From contig NC_022663.1 of NCBI RefSeq assembly GCF_000157895.3, positions 4,278,001 through 4,342,000 of the forward strand: a stretch of 64,000 bases of DNA, in the 5' to 3' direction. The notes beneath the pieces are model-generated. The model was not told the DNA's origin and made no database searches. It worked only from the letters and a program-made list of their open reading frames with translations. How positions within the stretch are numbered: the first letter of the stretch is position 1; every line of letters begins with the position of its first letter. Positions 17,876 through 26,938 of this stretch are shown piece after piece. The stretch comes from Mycobacterium kansasii ATCC 12478. Its GTDB lineage: Bacteria > Actinomycetota > Actinomycetes > Mycobacteriales > Mycobacteriaceae. The translations under genes were made by a program, and so were the position numbers.

Positions 17876-19048
17876 ATGTCGGACGCCTGGTTCGAAACGG
17901 TGGCGATCGCTCAGCAACGCGCAAAGCGGCGATTGCCCAAGTCGGTGTATTCGTCGCTGATTGCGGCAAGCGAACAGGGCGTCACGGTCGCCGACAATGT
18001 CGCGGCATTCAGCGAACTCGGTCTGGCGCCGCACGTCATCGGCGCGACGGAAAAGCGCGACCTGGCCACGACCGTGATGGGCCAGGACATTTCGCTGCCG
18101 GTGCTGATTTCGCCAACCGGTGTCCAGGCGGTCGATCCCGACGGCGAGGTGGCCGTCGCCCGGGCCGCGGCGGCCCGCGGCACCGCGATGGGCTTGTCCT
18201 CGTTCGCCAGCAAGCCGATCGAGGAGGTCATCGCCGCCAATCCCAAGATCTTCTTCCAGGTCTATTGGCTCGGCGGCCGCGACGCCATCGCCGAGCGGGT
18301 CGAACGCGCGCGGCAAGCCGGAGCGGTCGGGCTGATCGTCACCACCGACTGGTCGTTCTCGCACGGGCGCGACTGGGGTAGCCCCAAGATTCCCGAAGAG
18401 ATGAGCCTGTGGTCGGTTGTGCAGCGGTTCCCCGAGGCCATGGTGCGGCCGCGCTGGTTGTGGAAGTTCGGCAAGACGCTGCGCCCACCGGATTTGCGGG
18501 TGCCCAATCAGGGCCGCCGCGGTGAACCCGGCCCGACATTCTTCGCCGCCTACGGCGAATGGATGGGCACCCCGCCGCCGACCTGGGAGGACATCGCCTG
18601 GCTGCGGCAGTTGTGGGGCGGTCCCTTCATGCTCAAGGGCGTGATGCGGGTCGACGACGCCAAAAGAGCGGTCGATGCCGGGGTTTCGGCAATATCGGTG
18701 TCCAACCATGGCGGCAACAACCTCGACGGCACGCCCGCCTCGATTCGTGCCCTTCCCGCGGTGGCGGCAGCGGTCGGAGACCAGACCGAGGTGTTGCTGG
18801 ACGGCGGTATCCGGCGGGGCAGCGACGTCGTCAAAGCGGTGGCGCTGGGCGCGCGAGCAGTGATGATCGGCCGCGCGTACCTTTGGGGGCTGGCCGCCAA
18901 CGGCCAGGCCGGCGTCGAAAACGTCCTCGACATCCTGCGCGGCGGTATCGACTCGGCACTGATGGGCCTGGGGCACAGCTCCGTGCAGGACCTCCGGCCG
19001 GACGACATCATCGTGCCCGCCGGTTTCGCTCGGGAATTGGGCGTGTAA
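17876..19048 (+). CDS. mftD: Mycofactocin FMN-dependent enzyme MftD
   Basis: A 390-residue member of the FMN-dependent alpha-hydroxy acid dehydrogenase family, starting at ATG 17876 two bases after the mftC stop. FMN-binding and catalytic segments include LPVLISPTG, SNHGGNNLDG (with the catalytic histidine) near residue 280 and LLDGGIRRGSDVVKA near 305. MftD oxidatively deaminates the Val-Tyr-derived intermediate to give premycofactocin with its redox-active alpha-keto amide. The family is often called lactate dehydrogenase-like in automated annotation. Confidence 0.96.
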   Translation: MSDAWFETVAIAQQRAKRRLPKSVYSSLIAASEQGVTVADNVAAFSELGLAPHVIGATEKRDLATTVMGQDISLPVLISPTGVQAVDPDGEVAVARAAAARGTAMGLSSFASKPIEEVIAANPKIFFQVYWLGGRDAIAERVERARQAGAVGLIVTTDWSFSHGRDWGSPKIPEEMSLWSVVQRFPEAMVRPRWLWKFGKTLRPPDLRVPNQGRRGEPGPTFFAAYGEWMGTPPPTWEDIAWLRQLWGGPFMLKGVMRVDDAKRAVDAGVSAISVSNHGGNNLDGTPASIRALPAVAAAVGDQTEVLLDGGIRRGSDVVKAVALGARAVMIGRAYLWGLAANGQAGVENVLDILRGGIDSALMGLGHSSVQDLRPDDIIVPAGFARELGV

Positions 19049-19154
19049 CGTCCAAGTAACTTCCCGTTGCGTCAATATTGGTGGCGCAGAAAAAAATTCG
19101 GTAGAAGAGGTAACAATCGGTGCACGGCAGGTAAATTCGGCCTACCATCGGCGA

Positions 19155-19865
19155 GTGCCCGTACGCGGCGAACTGGGGAACTCGACGTCGAGCCAGCTAC
19201 CAAGCATCTCGCCGTCGATCGTGGTCCCACTGGGGTCCACCGAACAACACGGACCGCACCTGCCGCTGGATACCGACACCCGGATCGCGACCGCCGTCGC
19301 CCGGGCGGTGGCCGCGGGCATGCCCCGGCCGGACTGGCTGGTGGCTCCCGCGATCGCCTACGGCGCCAGCGGTGAGCATCAGAGCTTTGCCGGGACCATC
19401 TCCATCGGGATCGACGCCCTGGCCATGCTGCTGGTGGAGTACGGCAGGTCGGCCACCTGCTGGGCCGGCCGGCTGGTGTTCGTCAACGGTCACGGCGGCA
19501 ATATCGCGGCGTTGCGCCGCGCGGTCGGCCAGCTGCGCTTCGAGGGTCGTGACGCCGCATGGTGTCCGTGCAGCGCTGTGGGCGGCGACGCCCATGCCGG
19601 GCACACCGAAACATCGGTGTTGCTGCATATTTCGCCGGACGATGTGCTGACCGACCGGTGGCTCGCCGGCAACGGCGCGCCCCTGCCGGAACTGCTGCCG
19701 TCGATGCGCCGCGGCGGAATCGCGGCCGTCAGCCCGACCGGGGTGCTGGGTGATCCCACCACGGCGACCGCGGCAGCGGGCAGACGCATCTTCGCGGAGA
19801 TGGTCGACGAATGCCGGCAGCGCATCGACCGGTGGTTGCCCGGACGCGACGGGATGCTGGCATGA
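19155..19865 (+). CDS. mftE: Mycofactocin peptidase MftE (creatininase family)
   Basis: A 236-residue creatininase-like metallopeptidase from GTG 19155. Metal-site motifs are STEQHGPHLPLDTDT near residue 30, NGHGGN near 110 and DAHAGHTETS near 145. It cleaves the modified C-terminal dipeptide from MftA. It follows mftD after 106 bp, the largest gap within the cluster, which could hold an internal promoter; no clear one is seen. The stop overlaps the mftF start (ATGA). Confidence 0.95.
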   Translation: MPVRGELGNSTSSQLPSISPSIVVPLGSTEQHGPHLPLDTDTRIATAVARAVAAGMPRPDWLVAPAIAYGASGEHQSFAGTISIGIDALAMLLVEYGRSATCWAGRLVFVNGHGGNIAALRRAVGQLRFEGRDAAWCPCSAVGGDAHAGHTETSVLLHISPDDVLTDRWLAGNGAPLPELLPSMRRGGIAAVSPTGVLGDPTTATAAAGRRIFAEMVDECRQRIDRWLPGRDGMLA

Positions 19866-21283
19866 CCCAGACCCGACTGCCGGATGGGTTCGCGGTGCAG
19901 GTCGACCGCCGCGTGCGGGTGCTCGGCGACGGCTCGGCCCTGCTCGGTGGTTCACCGACCCGGCTGCTCCGGCTGGCTCCCGCCGCTCAGGACATGCTTT
20001 CCGACGGCCGGCTCAAGGTGCGCGACGAGCTCACCGCGCAACTGGCCCGCACCCTGCTGGATGCCACGGTGGCACATCCGCGCCCCGCCAGTGGCCCCTC
20101 ATATCGTGACGTCACCGTGGTGATACCGGTGCGCGACAACACATCCGGTGTGCGCCGGCTGGTCGCCTCACTACGCGGATTGCGCGTCATCGTGGTCGAC
20201 GACGGGTCGGCGTGCCCGGTTGAATTGGAGGACTTTCCCGGGGCGCACTGCGACATCGAGGTGTTGCATCACCCGCGAAGCAAGGGTCCTGCCGCGGCAC
20301 GTAACACCGGTCTGGCCGCCTGCACCACCGACTTCGTCGCATTCCTGGATTCCGACGTGGCGCCCCGCCGGGGATGGCTCGAAGCGCTGCTCGGCCACTT
20401 CTGCGATCCCACCGTCGCCCTGGTCGCACCCCGCATCGTCGGTATGGCGCAAAGCGAAAACCTGGTGGCCCGCTACGAGGCGGTGCGCTCGTCGCTGGAT
20501 CTGGGTCTGCGGGAAGCGCCGGTGCTACCGCACAGCCCCGTGTCCTACGTACCGAGCGCCGCGATCATCTGCCGCGCCGCAACCCTGCGCGACGTGGGTG
20601 GTTTCGACGAGACCCTGCACTCGGGCGAGGACGTCGACCTGTGCTGGCGGCTGATCGAAGGCGGCGCGCGGCTGCGTTACGAGCCGATCGCACTGGTCGC
20701 GCACGACCATCGCACACAGCTACGCGACTGGATCGCGCGCAAGGCCTTCTACGGCGGTTCGGCCGCGCCGCTGTCTGTGCGCCACCCCGACAAGACCGCG
20801 CCTCTGGTGATCTCCGGCTGGGCACTGACGGCCTGGATCCTCATGTCCCTGGGCACCGGCCTCTGCCGGCTGGCATCGCTGGTCATCGCGGTGGCAACGG
20901 GCCGCCGCATCGCCAGGACCATGCGCAGTGCCGACACGACGCTGTGGGACGTGCTGGTGGTCGCCACGCGCGGGCTGTGGTCGGCGGCTCTGCAGTTGGC
21001 GTCGGCTATGTGCCGGCATTACTGGCCGGTGACTTTGATTGCGGCCCTGCTGTTTCGGCGCTGCAGGCGGGTGGTGCTGGTCGCGGCGATCGTCGACGGC
21101 GTGGTCGACTGGCTGCGTCGCAAAGAGGCCAGGGATGGCGATGACGGCGATAGCGAACCCATCGGCGTGCTGACCTACGTGATACTCAAGCGCGTCGACG
21201 ACCTCGCCTACGGCCTGGGCCTGTGGTACGGCGTGGTACGCGAACGCAATATCGGCGCGCTCAAACCGCAAATTCGGGCATAA
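19862..21283 (+). CDS. mftF: Mycofactocin glycosyltransferase MftF
   Basis: A 473-residue protein from ATG 19862, in a 4-bp overlap with mftE. After an N-terminal PqqD-like segment, a GT2 glycosyltransferase domain spans about residues 85-300. It carries VVIPVRDN, VIVVDDGS and FLDSDVAPRRGWLEALLGHF, followed by the acceptor motif GEDVDLCWR. Hydrophobic segments after residue 310 suggest membrane attachment. It adds the oligoglucose tail of mature mycofactocins, probably from UDP-glucose, at the cytoplasmic membrane. Confidence 0.96.
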   Translation: MTQTRLPDGFAVQVDRRVRVLGDGSALLGGSPTRLLRLAPAAQDMLSDGRLKVRDELTAQLARTLLDATVAHPRPASGPSYRDVTVVIPVRDNTSGVRRLVASLRGLRVIVVDDGSACPVELEDFPGAHCDIEVLHHPRSKGPAAARNTGLAACTTDFVAFLDSDVAPRRGWLEALLGHFCDPTVALVAPRIVGMAQSENLVARYEAVRSSLDLGLREAPVLPHSPVSYVPSAAIICRAATLRDVGGFDETLHSGEDVDLCWRLIEGGARLRYEPIALVAHDHRTQLRDWIARKAFYGGSAAPLSVRHPDKTAPLVISGWALTAWILMSLGTGLCRLASLVIAVATGRRIARTMRSADTTLWDVLVVATRGLWSAALQLASAMCRHYWPVTLIAALLFRRCRRVVLVAAIVDGVVDWLRRKEARDGDDGDSEPIGVLTYVILKRVDDLAYGLGLWYGVVRERNIGALKPQIRA

Positions 21284-21291
21284 CGGCCGCC

Positions 21292-22731
21292 TTGACTGCT
21301 GCCACCGGGCACAGCGATGTGTTGATCGTCGGTGCGGGAAGCGCCGGATCGGTTGTCGCAGCGCGTCTTTCCAGCGACCCCCGCTGTGTCGTGACCGTCC
21401 TCGAGGCGGGGCCCGGACTGGCCGATCCCGAGTTGCTGGCACAAACCTCCGATGGATTGCGCCTACCGATCGGTATCGGCAGCCCGCTGGTCCGGCGTTA
21501 CCAGACCCAGCTCACCGATCGGCCGATTCGCCGGCTGGCGATCGTGCGCGGAGCAACGCTGGGTGGTTGCGGTGCCATCAACGGCGGCTATTTCTGCCGT
21601 GGTTTACCACAGGATTTCGATCGCGCCGCGCTACCCGGCTGGGCATGGTCGGACGTCCTCGAACATTTCCGGGCCATCGAGACAGATCTAGACTTCAGCA
21701 CGCCTGCGCACGGTAGCACCGGTCCCATCCTGATTCGGCGCACGCGTGAAATGACCGGCATCACCCAACGCTTCATCACCGCCGCGGAGCGCGCCGGGTT
21801 CCCCTGGATCGATGACCTCAACGACGTCGGGCCGTCGACTGTCCCGGGGGTGGGCGCGGTCCCGTTGAACATCGTGGACGGTGTCCGGACCGGGGCCGGG
21901 GCCGGGTATCTGCTGCCCGCGCTGCGGCGGCCAAACCTGACACTGCTGGAGCAAACCCGGGTATTGCGACTGCGCTTCGCGGGCACCAGAGCCGTCGGTG
22001 TCGACGCGGTCGGCCCATGCGGGCCGACGACCCTGACGGCCGACCGAATTGTTCTGTGCGCCGGTGCGATTGAGTCGGCGCATCTGCTCATGCTGTCCGG
22101 CGTCGGTGACGAGGCGATGCTTCGTGCTGTCGGCGTGCCGGTGGTGGCGCCGCTGCCGGTCGGAATGAGTTGCACCGACCACCCGGAATGGGTCCTTCCC
22201 ACGACATGGGGCGTGGCTCCCGAACGGCCGGTGCTGGAGGTGGTGCTCCACACCGCAGACGACCTCGAGATCAGGCCCTATACCGGTGGTTTCGTTGCGA
22301 TGACCGGGAATGACACTGCGGGACAGCCTGATTGGCCGCATATCGGGGTGGCACTTATGCGGCCCCGGGCGCGTGGTCGGATCACGCTGATCTCGGCGGA
22401 TCCCGACGTGCCGCCGCGGATCGAGCATCGCTACGACAGCGAGCCGGCCGACGTCGCGGACCTGCAGCAGGGTGCCGAGCTTGCCCACGAAATAGCAGGT
22501 GGCACAACAGCTGTCGGTCAGCCGGCCTGGTCGACGTCACAACACCTGTGTGGCAGTGCCGCCATGGGGGCCGACGGTGACCCGCGGGGCGTCGTCGACG
22601 TCCGGTGCCGGGTGCGCGGCATCCAAAACCTGTGGGTGATCGACGGATCCATCCTGCCGGAGATCACCAGCCGCGGCCCGCACGCCACCATCGTGATGCT
22701 GGGGCATCGGGCGGCCGAATTCGTCGCCTGA
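21292..22731 (+). CDS. mftG: Mycofactocin-associated GMC oxidoreductase MftG
   Basis: A 479-residue FAD-dependent GMC oxidoreductase. The in-frame TTG at 21292, 9 bases after the mftF stop, gives a start LTAATGHSDVLIVGAGSAGS that puts the FAD motif where expected; an in-frame start further up lies within mftF. Other signature segments are RGATLGGCGAINGGYFCRG, LCAGAIESAHLLMLSGVG and the C-terminal HLCGSAAMG with RGPHATIVMLGHRAAEF. MftG is reported to pass electrons from reduced mycofactocin towards the respiratory chain. It is convergent with the MFS gene, with 3 bp between stops. Confidence 0.93.
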   Translation: MTAATGHSDVLIVGAGSAGSVVAARLSSDPRCVVTVLEAGPGLADPELLAQTSDGLRLPIGIGSPLVRRYQTQLTDRPIRRLAIVRGATLGGCGAINGGYFCRGLPQDFDRAALPGWAWSDVLEHFRAIETDLDFSTPAHGSTGPILIRRTREMTGITQRFITAAERAGFPWIDDLNDVGPSTVPGVGAVPLNIVDGVRTGAGAGYLLPALRRPNLTLLEQTRVLRLRFAGTRAVGVDAVGPCGPTTLTADRIVLCAGAIESAHLLMLSGVGDEAMLRAVGVPVVAPLPVGMSCTDHPEWVLPTTWGVAPERPVLEVVLHTADDLEIRPYTGGFVAMTGNDTAGQPDWPHIGVALMRPRARGRITLISADPDVPPRIEHRYDSEPADVADLQQGAELAHEIAGGTTAVGQPAWSTSQHLCGSAAMGADGDPRGVVDVRCRVRGIQNLWVIDGSILPEITSRGPHATIVMLGHRAAEFVA

Positions 22732-22734
22732 GCG

Positions 22735-24339
22735 TCAGGCGCGGTGCCGTCCCGCCGTTGCCGGCGCCGGTGTGACGACCCGGCGGATCGGACCCAGTTG
22801 CCGGCCATCCCGGCCGGGCGCCCACAGTCCGATCAGCACCGCTGCGACGGCCACGATCACGGCCATCACCAGCGTCGAGGCGTGCATGGCGGTCAGGAAC
22901 GCCGCCTTGCTGACGTCGGCAAGCTGCTTTCCCTGGGGCCCAAGCCTGTTCGCTACCTCCACGGCCTTGGCCAGCGAATCGGTCGCCGGGTCGCGGACGG
23001 CCGGCGGGAAGGACGACAAACTCGCCGCGAGCTCTTGCGCGTAGCGTCCGGCCAGTATCGAGCCGGCCACCGCGATTCCCAACGCTCCGCCCACTTCCCG
23101 GGTGGTGTCGTTGACCGCCGATGCCACGCCTTGCTTTTCGTCGGGAACCGCCGCCATGATCGCCGAAGTCGTTGGTGCCGTGCATAATCCGATGCCAGCG
23201 CTGAGTATCAACGCAGGCCAGGCCAGGTCGAAATACGACGAGTCCACCGACAGCCCGCGCATGCACAGGAAGCCGACCGACATCACCAGCATGCCCACCA
23301 GCAGCACCAGCCGCAGACCGAGTTTCGGGACGTACCAGAACGACAGTGCCGACAAGATGCCCAGGGGCACCATGAACGGGCCGAAGGCGACCGCCGTCAT
23401 AAGTGCGGAGTAGCCCATGATCTGCTGGACGTATTGCATGCCGAGGTAGAAGAAGCCGAAGGTCGCCCCGAACAGCATGACGATCGCTCCCACCCCGGTG
23501 GCAAACCCGGGATCGGCGAACAGTCGCACGTCGAGAAGCGGTTGCCGCCGCCGGAATTCGACGACACCGAACGCCCCGGCAAGGACCGCTCCGGCGACCA
23601 GGCCGCCGACGACGACGGCGTCGCTCCACCCACGCTGGGGTGCTTGCAAGATGCCGAATACCGACACCGCGACGGCGGCGCCGATCAGTACCGCACCCAG
23701 CCAGTCGACTCGCGGCGCATCGGGTTCGCGTGACGACCCGACCGTGCACGTCAGCACAAAGACCAACGCGCCCGCGGCGCCGAGCGCCCAGAAGATCGAC
23801 TTCCAATCCCAGAAGCTGAGCAGGATGCCGGAACCGAACATGCCCAGCACCCCTCCCGAGCCGGCCACCCCGGCCCAGATCCCGACGGCCTTCATCCGCT
23901 CTTCTTTCGGATAGGCAACGGTCAGCAGGGAGAGCGTCGCGGGCATCACGAACGCCGCTCCGGCGCCGGCCACCGCTCGGGCCGCGATGATCTGCAGCGG
24001 GGTGTCGAAGATCGCCGGCGCCACCGAGGCCACCGAGAAGACGGTCAGACCGAACAGCAGCGCGCCACGCCGGCCGTAACGGTCGCCGATGGCCCCGGCC
24101 GGTAGCAGCAGGCAGGCCAGCGCCACGGTGTAACCGTCGACCACCCAGGTCAGCTGGGACTGCGTCGCCGAGGTCGCCACCGCAAGGTCGCCCAGTGCCG
24201 TGTTCAACGCGACCATCGACGCTACGACGAGCGACACGCCCGTGCAGGCCACCGCCAGAGTCCAGATTCGAGCGCGATGAGAGGTACCCGACGGCATCCC
24301 GTCGGTACGCTGATGAGGCCGGATGAGGGTGTTCACCAT
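22735..24339 (-). CDS. MFS drug/metabolite exporter, DHA2 (14-TM) type
   Basis: A 534-residue transporter. About 14 hydrophobic segments alternate with short loops. Family motifs include LTWVVDGYTVALACLLLPAG with DRYGRRGALLFG (motif A) in the first 90 residues, and the motif C-like GVAGSGGVLGMFGSGILLS near residue 155. DHA2 proteins are proton-driven exporters such as EmrB, QacA and LfrA. It diverges from a TetR gene, with a clear palindromic operator between them. The substrate is unknown. The pair sits between mftG and rpsJ, where M. tuberculosis has only short hypothetical genes, so it looks accessory. Confidence 0.88.
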   Translation of the reverse strand: MVNTLIRPHQRTDGMPSGTSHRARIWTLAVACTGVSLVVASMVALNTALGDLAVATSATQSQLTWVVDGYTVALACLLLPAGAIGDRYGRRGALLFGLTVFSVASVAPAIFDTPLQIIAARAVAGAGAAFVMPATLSLLTVAYPKEERMKAVGIWAGVAGSGGVLGMFGSGILLSFWDWKSIFWALGAAGALVFVLTCTVGSSREPDAPRVDWLGAVLIGAAVAVSVFGILQAPQRGWSDAVVVGGLVAGAVLAGAFGVVEFRRRQPLLDVRLFADPGFATGVGAIVMLFGATFGFFYLGMQYVQQIMGYSALMTAVAFGPFMVPLGILSALSFWYVPKLGLRLVLLVGMLVMSVGFLCMRGLSVDSSYFDLAWPALILSAGIGLCTAPTTSAIMAAVPDEKQGVASAVNDTTREVGGALGIAVAGSILAGRYAQELAASLSSFPPAVRDPATDSLAKAVEVANRLGPQGKQLADVSKAAFLTAMHASTLVMAVIVAVAAVLIGLWAPGRDGRQLGPIRRVVTPAPATAGRHRA

Positions 24340-24373
24340 GCTGCACGCCTCCTTCCGGCGGCGAGTAATTGCC

Positions 24374-24408
24374 GAGACTAACGGTCTTGCATATAGACGG
24401 ATAGTCTC
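24374..24408. promoter_or_regulatory. Imperfect palindromic operator between MFS and TetR genes
   Basis: GAGACTAACGGTCT (24374-24387) and AGACGGATAGTCTC (24395-24408) are inverted repeats matching at 12 of 14 positions, with a 7-bp spacer. It sits 18 bp before the TetR start and 35 bp before the MFS start, so one bound repressor could block both promoters. This is the QacR/LfrR type of layout. Confidence 0.7.
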
Positions 24409-24425
24409 GTTCTTAAACGGAGGTA

Positions 24426-25085
24426 GTGCAGATCGCCGGCAGTAGCGTTGATCCCCGCCCGGAGCGGTCTCGGGCTCGGTTACTGGAAGCCGCGGCTGCG
24501 CTGCTGCGTTCCGGCGGGCCGAAGGCGGTGACGGTGGAGGCGGTCACTCGTGGCGCCAACGTTGCCAGAGCCACGTTGTACCGCCACTTCTCCAGTGGTA
24601 ATGACCTGCTGGCCGCGACGTTCAACAGCCTGATACCGCCGGCGCCCATGCCGCCTTCGGAAGGTTCGCTGCGGGACCGGCTCATCGCGTTGTTACAGGC
24701 CCAGGCCGAGCTGATTGCCGAAGCACCGGGCATGCTGACCGCGATGGCCTGGGTCGCGCTGGGCGGTGATCTTGAACAATTGCCGGAAGCGCGGCACGCC
24801 CATAGCGGTGACAGCGCTGCGCTTGCCACCTTGCGCGAACGCATCGCTCAGCAGTATGCGGCGCCATTCGACGCGATTTTCGACAGCCCGGAGGCGGCCG
24901 AATTGGGCGAGATCGACCGGTCCCGCGCGATCGCCCTGCTGATCGGTCCACTGGTGCTGGGGCGGTTGAGCACCCTGCCGGATTTCGACTATCGGGAATG
25001 CGCGCGGGCAGCAGTCGACGGCTTTCTGTACGTCCAGCGCCGGCGGGATGGAGCGGTGGCTGCCACCAACATTGAATCGGCATGA
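24426..25085 (+). CDS. TetR-family repressor of the divergent MFS exporter
   Basis: A 219-residue regulator starting at GTG 24426, with CGGAGG five to ten bases upstream. The HTH domain covers about residues 9-55 (PRPERSRARLLEAAAALLRS, then VTRGANVARATLYRHFSSGN). The C-terminal part has a ligand-pocket arrangement typical of TetR_C domains, ending with ECARAAVDGFLYVQRRRDG. Its divergent pairing with a DHA2 transporter across a palindrome suggests drug- or metabolite-induced export. The ligand is unknown. Confidence 0.87.
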   Translation: MQIAGSSVDPRPERSRARLLEAAAALLRSGGPKAVTVEAVTRGANVARATLYRHFSSGNDLLAATFNSLIPPAPMPPSEGSLRDRLIALLQAQAELIAEAPGMLTAMAWVALGGDLEQLPEARHAHSGDSAALATLRERIAQQYAAPFDAIFDSPEAAELGEIDRSRAIALLIGPLVLGRLSTLPDFDYRECARAAVDGFLYVQRRRDGAVAATNIESA

Positions 25086-25129
25086 GTCAATTGACGAATC
25101 TGCATCCCGCTCAACGGATTTGAGCTGTG

Positions 25130-25615
25130 CTACCGGCAGGTCCGATCCTTGATCCGCTGCCTGACCGCGGCCTTGCCTTCGGCCAGTGTGGCCAAGCCCA
25201 GGCGGGTAGCGCTCCACCGGAACTCGTTGTTGATGATCCAGCGCACGCATATCAGTTCGGAATGCTCCAACAGCTGAACGGCTTCCAGCATCGGCTCGAG
25301 CACCGGTCTTGCCGGCACAATGAGGCCGCTGCGCCGTGGGAAGCCCCGGAACATCCAGTCGCTGAACTCCGACAACGCCAGGGCCGGAGTACTCCCGGAC
25401 ATTTTCGGGTCGAAGGCCGCCATCAATTCGGCGGCCAGCTCGGCCGGCGGGGCACCGTTGATCCAGTCGACCATGGGTTGCGCGGCGTCAGGTTCCCCCG
25501 AATCAGGCCCGATCACGGGATGGGAGCCTACGCGTAGCCGCCAGCGTCCGGGCGGATCTAGCCAAAAGCCCTGGTAGGGTCGCTGCAAGCGATGACGCTT
25601 GACTACCCGGCGCAC
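25130..25615 (-). CDS. Conserved hypothetical protein
   Basis: A 161-residue soluble protein that I do not recognise. It contains an N-terminal aromatic/proline segment (GFWLDPPGRWRLRVGSHPVI), an acidic middle with DWINGAPPAELAAELMAAFD, and a C-terminal segment LICVRWIINNEFRWSATRLG. The codon pattern and GC content are like those of neighbouring genes, so it appears genuine. GTG 25615 is used as the start without a strong ribosome site. It lies between the exporter pair and the S10 promoter, on the opposite strand. Confidence 0.5.
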   Translation of the reverse strand: MRRVVKRHRLQRPYQGFWLDPPGRWRLRVGSHPVIGPDSGEPDAAQPMVDWINGAPPAELAAELMAAFDPKMSGSTPALALSEFSDWMFRGFPRRSGLIVPARPVLEPMLEAVQLLEHSELICVRWIINNEFRWSATRLGLATLAEGKAAVRQRIKDRTCR

Positions 25616-25651
25616 ACCGGGGTCGGCCTACCGATGTCGACGACCCGGGAT

Positions 25652-25682
25652 TTGGCCGAAGCGGTGATCTGGGGCATACTGT
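25652..25682 (+). promoter_or_regulatory. Possible promoter and long leader of the S10 operon
   Basis: The gap 25616-25962 holds no supported gene. TTGGCC (25652-25657) and TACTGT (25677-25682), 19 bp apart, form a plausible promoter, giving a leader of about 270 nt before rpsJ. The leader is GC-rich and could fold, but I cannot name a defined regulatory structure. Confidence 0.4.
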
Positions 25683-25962
25683 TCAGGTTGCCTTGCGCCA
25701 GGTTTGCCCCTGGCCGGGCACACGACCGGCGCCCACACGGGCGCGTCCGGCCCCATCCTTGGAGCGCGACCGATTTCGGCCGCCTACAAGGCTGCGTGCG
25801 GGCGACACGCCCGACCGCGGGGGTCGGTGGACCACGACAGGTAAACAGCGGCGCAGTATCCGGCGCACGCTAGTTCGACCCGGGATCGGCCGGGTCGATC
25901 GGCGGGCTGGTGGCACCAGGTCCGGACCCGGGCCTGAAGTATTGGAGTGAGGTAGGAGAAGC

Positions 25963-26268
25963 GTGGCGGGACAGAAGATCCGCATCAGGCTGAAGGCCTA
26001 CGACCATGAGGCTATCGACGCTTCGGCGCGCAAGATCGTCGAGACCGTCGTCCGTACGGGTGCCAGCGTCGTGGGTCCGGTGCCACTGCCGACCGAGAAG
26101 AACGTGTATTGCGTCATCCGCTCCCCGCATAAGTACAAGGACTCGCGGGAGCACTTCGAGATGCGCACCCACAAGCGGTTGATCGACATTCTCGACCCGA
26201 CGCCGAAGACGGTCGACGCCCTCATGCGCATCGATCTTCCGGCCAGTGTCGACGTCAATATCCAGTAG
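25963..26268 (+). CDS. rpsJ: 30S ribosomal protein S10
   Basis: A 101-residue S10 beginning GTG (VAGQKIRIRLKAYDHEAID) after GGAG at 25950-25955. The conserved TEKNVYCVIRSPHKYKDSRE loop and the C-terminal DVNIQ are present. S10 sits in the 30S head and also partners NusB in antitermination. First gene of the S10 operon, followed by rplC after 16 bp. Confidence 0.98.
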   Translation: MAGQKIRIRLKAYDHEAIDASARKIVETVVRTGASVVGPVPLPTEKNVYCVIRSPHKYKDSREHFEMRTHKRLIDILDPTPKTVDALMRIDLPASVDVNIQ

Positions 26269-26284
26269 GAGAGTCTGCAGAGCA

Positions 26285-26938
26285 ATGGCACGCAAGGGCA
26301 TTCTCGGTACCAAGCTGGGCATGACGCAGGTATTCGACGAGAACAACAGAGTCGTACCGGTGACCGTGGTCAAGGCCGGGCCGAACGTCGTTACCCGGAT
26401 CCGCACGCCGGAGCGCGACGGGTACAGCGCGGTACAGCTGGCCTACGGCGAAATCAGTCCACGCAAGGTCACCAAGCCGCTGACCGGTCAGTACACCGCC
26501 GCGGGCGTCAATCCGCGGAGGCACCTGGCCGAGCTGCGCCTGGACGACCCGGACGCGGTGGCCGAATACGAGGTCGGCCAGGAGCTGACGGCCGAGATCT
26601 TCGCCGACGGCAGCTACGTGGACGTGACCGGTACCTCCAAGGGCAAAGGCTTCGCCGGCACCATGAAGCGGCACGGTTTCCGCGGCCAGGGAGCTGCCCA
26701 CGGTGCCCAGGCGGTGCACCGGCGTCCCGGCTCCATCGGCGGTTGTGCCACCCCGGCGCGGGTGTTCAAGGGTACCCGGATGGCCGGCCGGATGGGCAAT
26801 GACCGGGTGACCGTGCAGAACCTGTTGGTGCACAAGGTCGATGCCGAAAACGGCGTGCTGTTGATCAAGGGCGCGGTTCCCGGCCGCACCGGCGGACTCG
26901 TGATGGTCCGCAGCGCGATCAAGCGAGGTGAAAAGTAA
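26285..26938 (+). CDS. rplC: 50S ribosomal protein L3
   Basis: A 217-residue L3 starting at ATG 26285 (MARKGILGTKLGMTQVFDE). An in-frame start 39 bases upstream overlaps the rpsJ end and is rejected. The methylatable loop HGAQAVHRRPGSIGGCATPA is intact. L3 helps form the peptidyl transferase centre and nucleates 50S assembly. The stop overlaps the rplD start by one base. Confidence 0.97.
   Translation: MARKGILGTKLGMTQVFDENNRVVPVTVVKAGPNVVTRIRTPERDGYSAVQLAYGEISPRKVTKPLTGQYTAAGVNPRRHLAELRLDDPDAVAEYEVGQELTAEIFADGSYVDVTGTSKGKGFAGTMKRHGFRGQGAAHGAQAVHRRPGSIGGCATPARVFKGTRMAGRMGNDRVTVQNLLVHKVDAENGVLLIKGAVPGRTGGLVMVRSAIKRGEK

Noticed and set aside
22664..24346. Second long minus-strand frame of 560 codons over the MFS gene
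   Set aside because: It is another frame of the same strand with Arg/Gly-rich content; the MFS frame has clear TM segments and family motifs.
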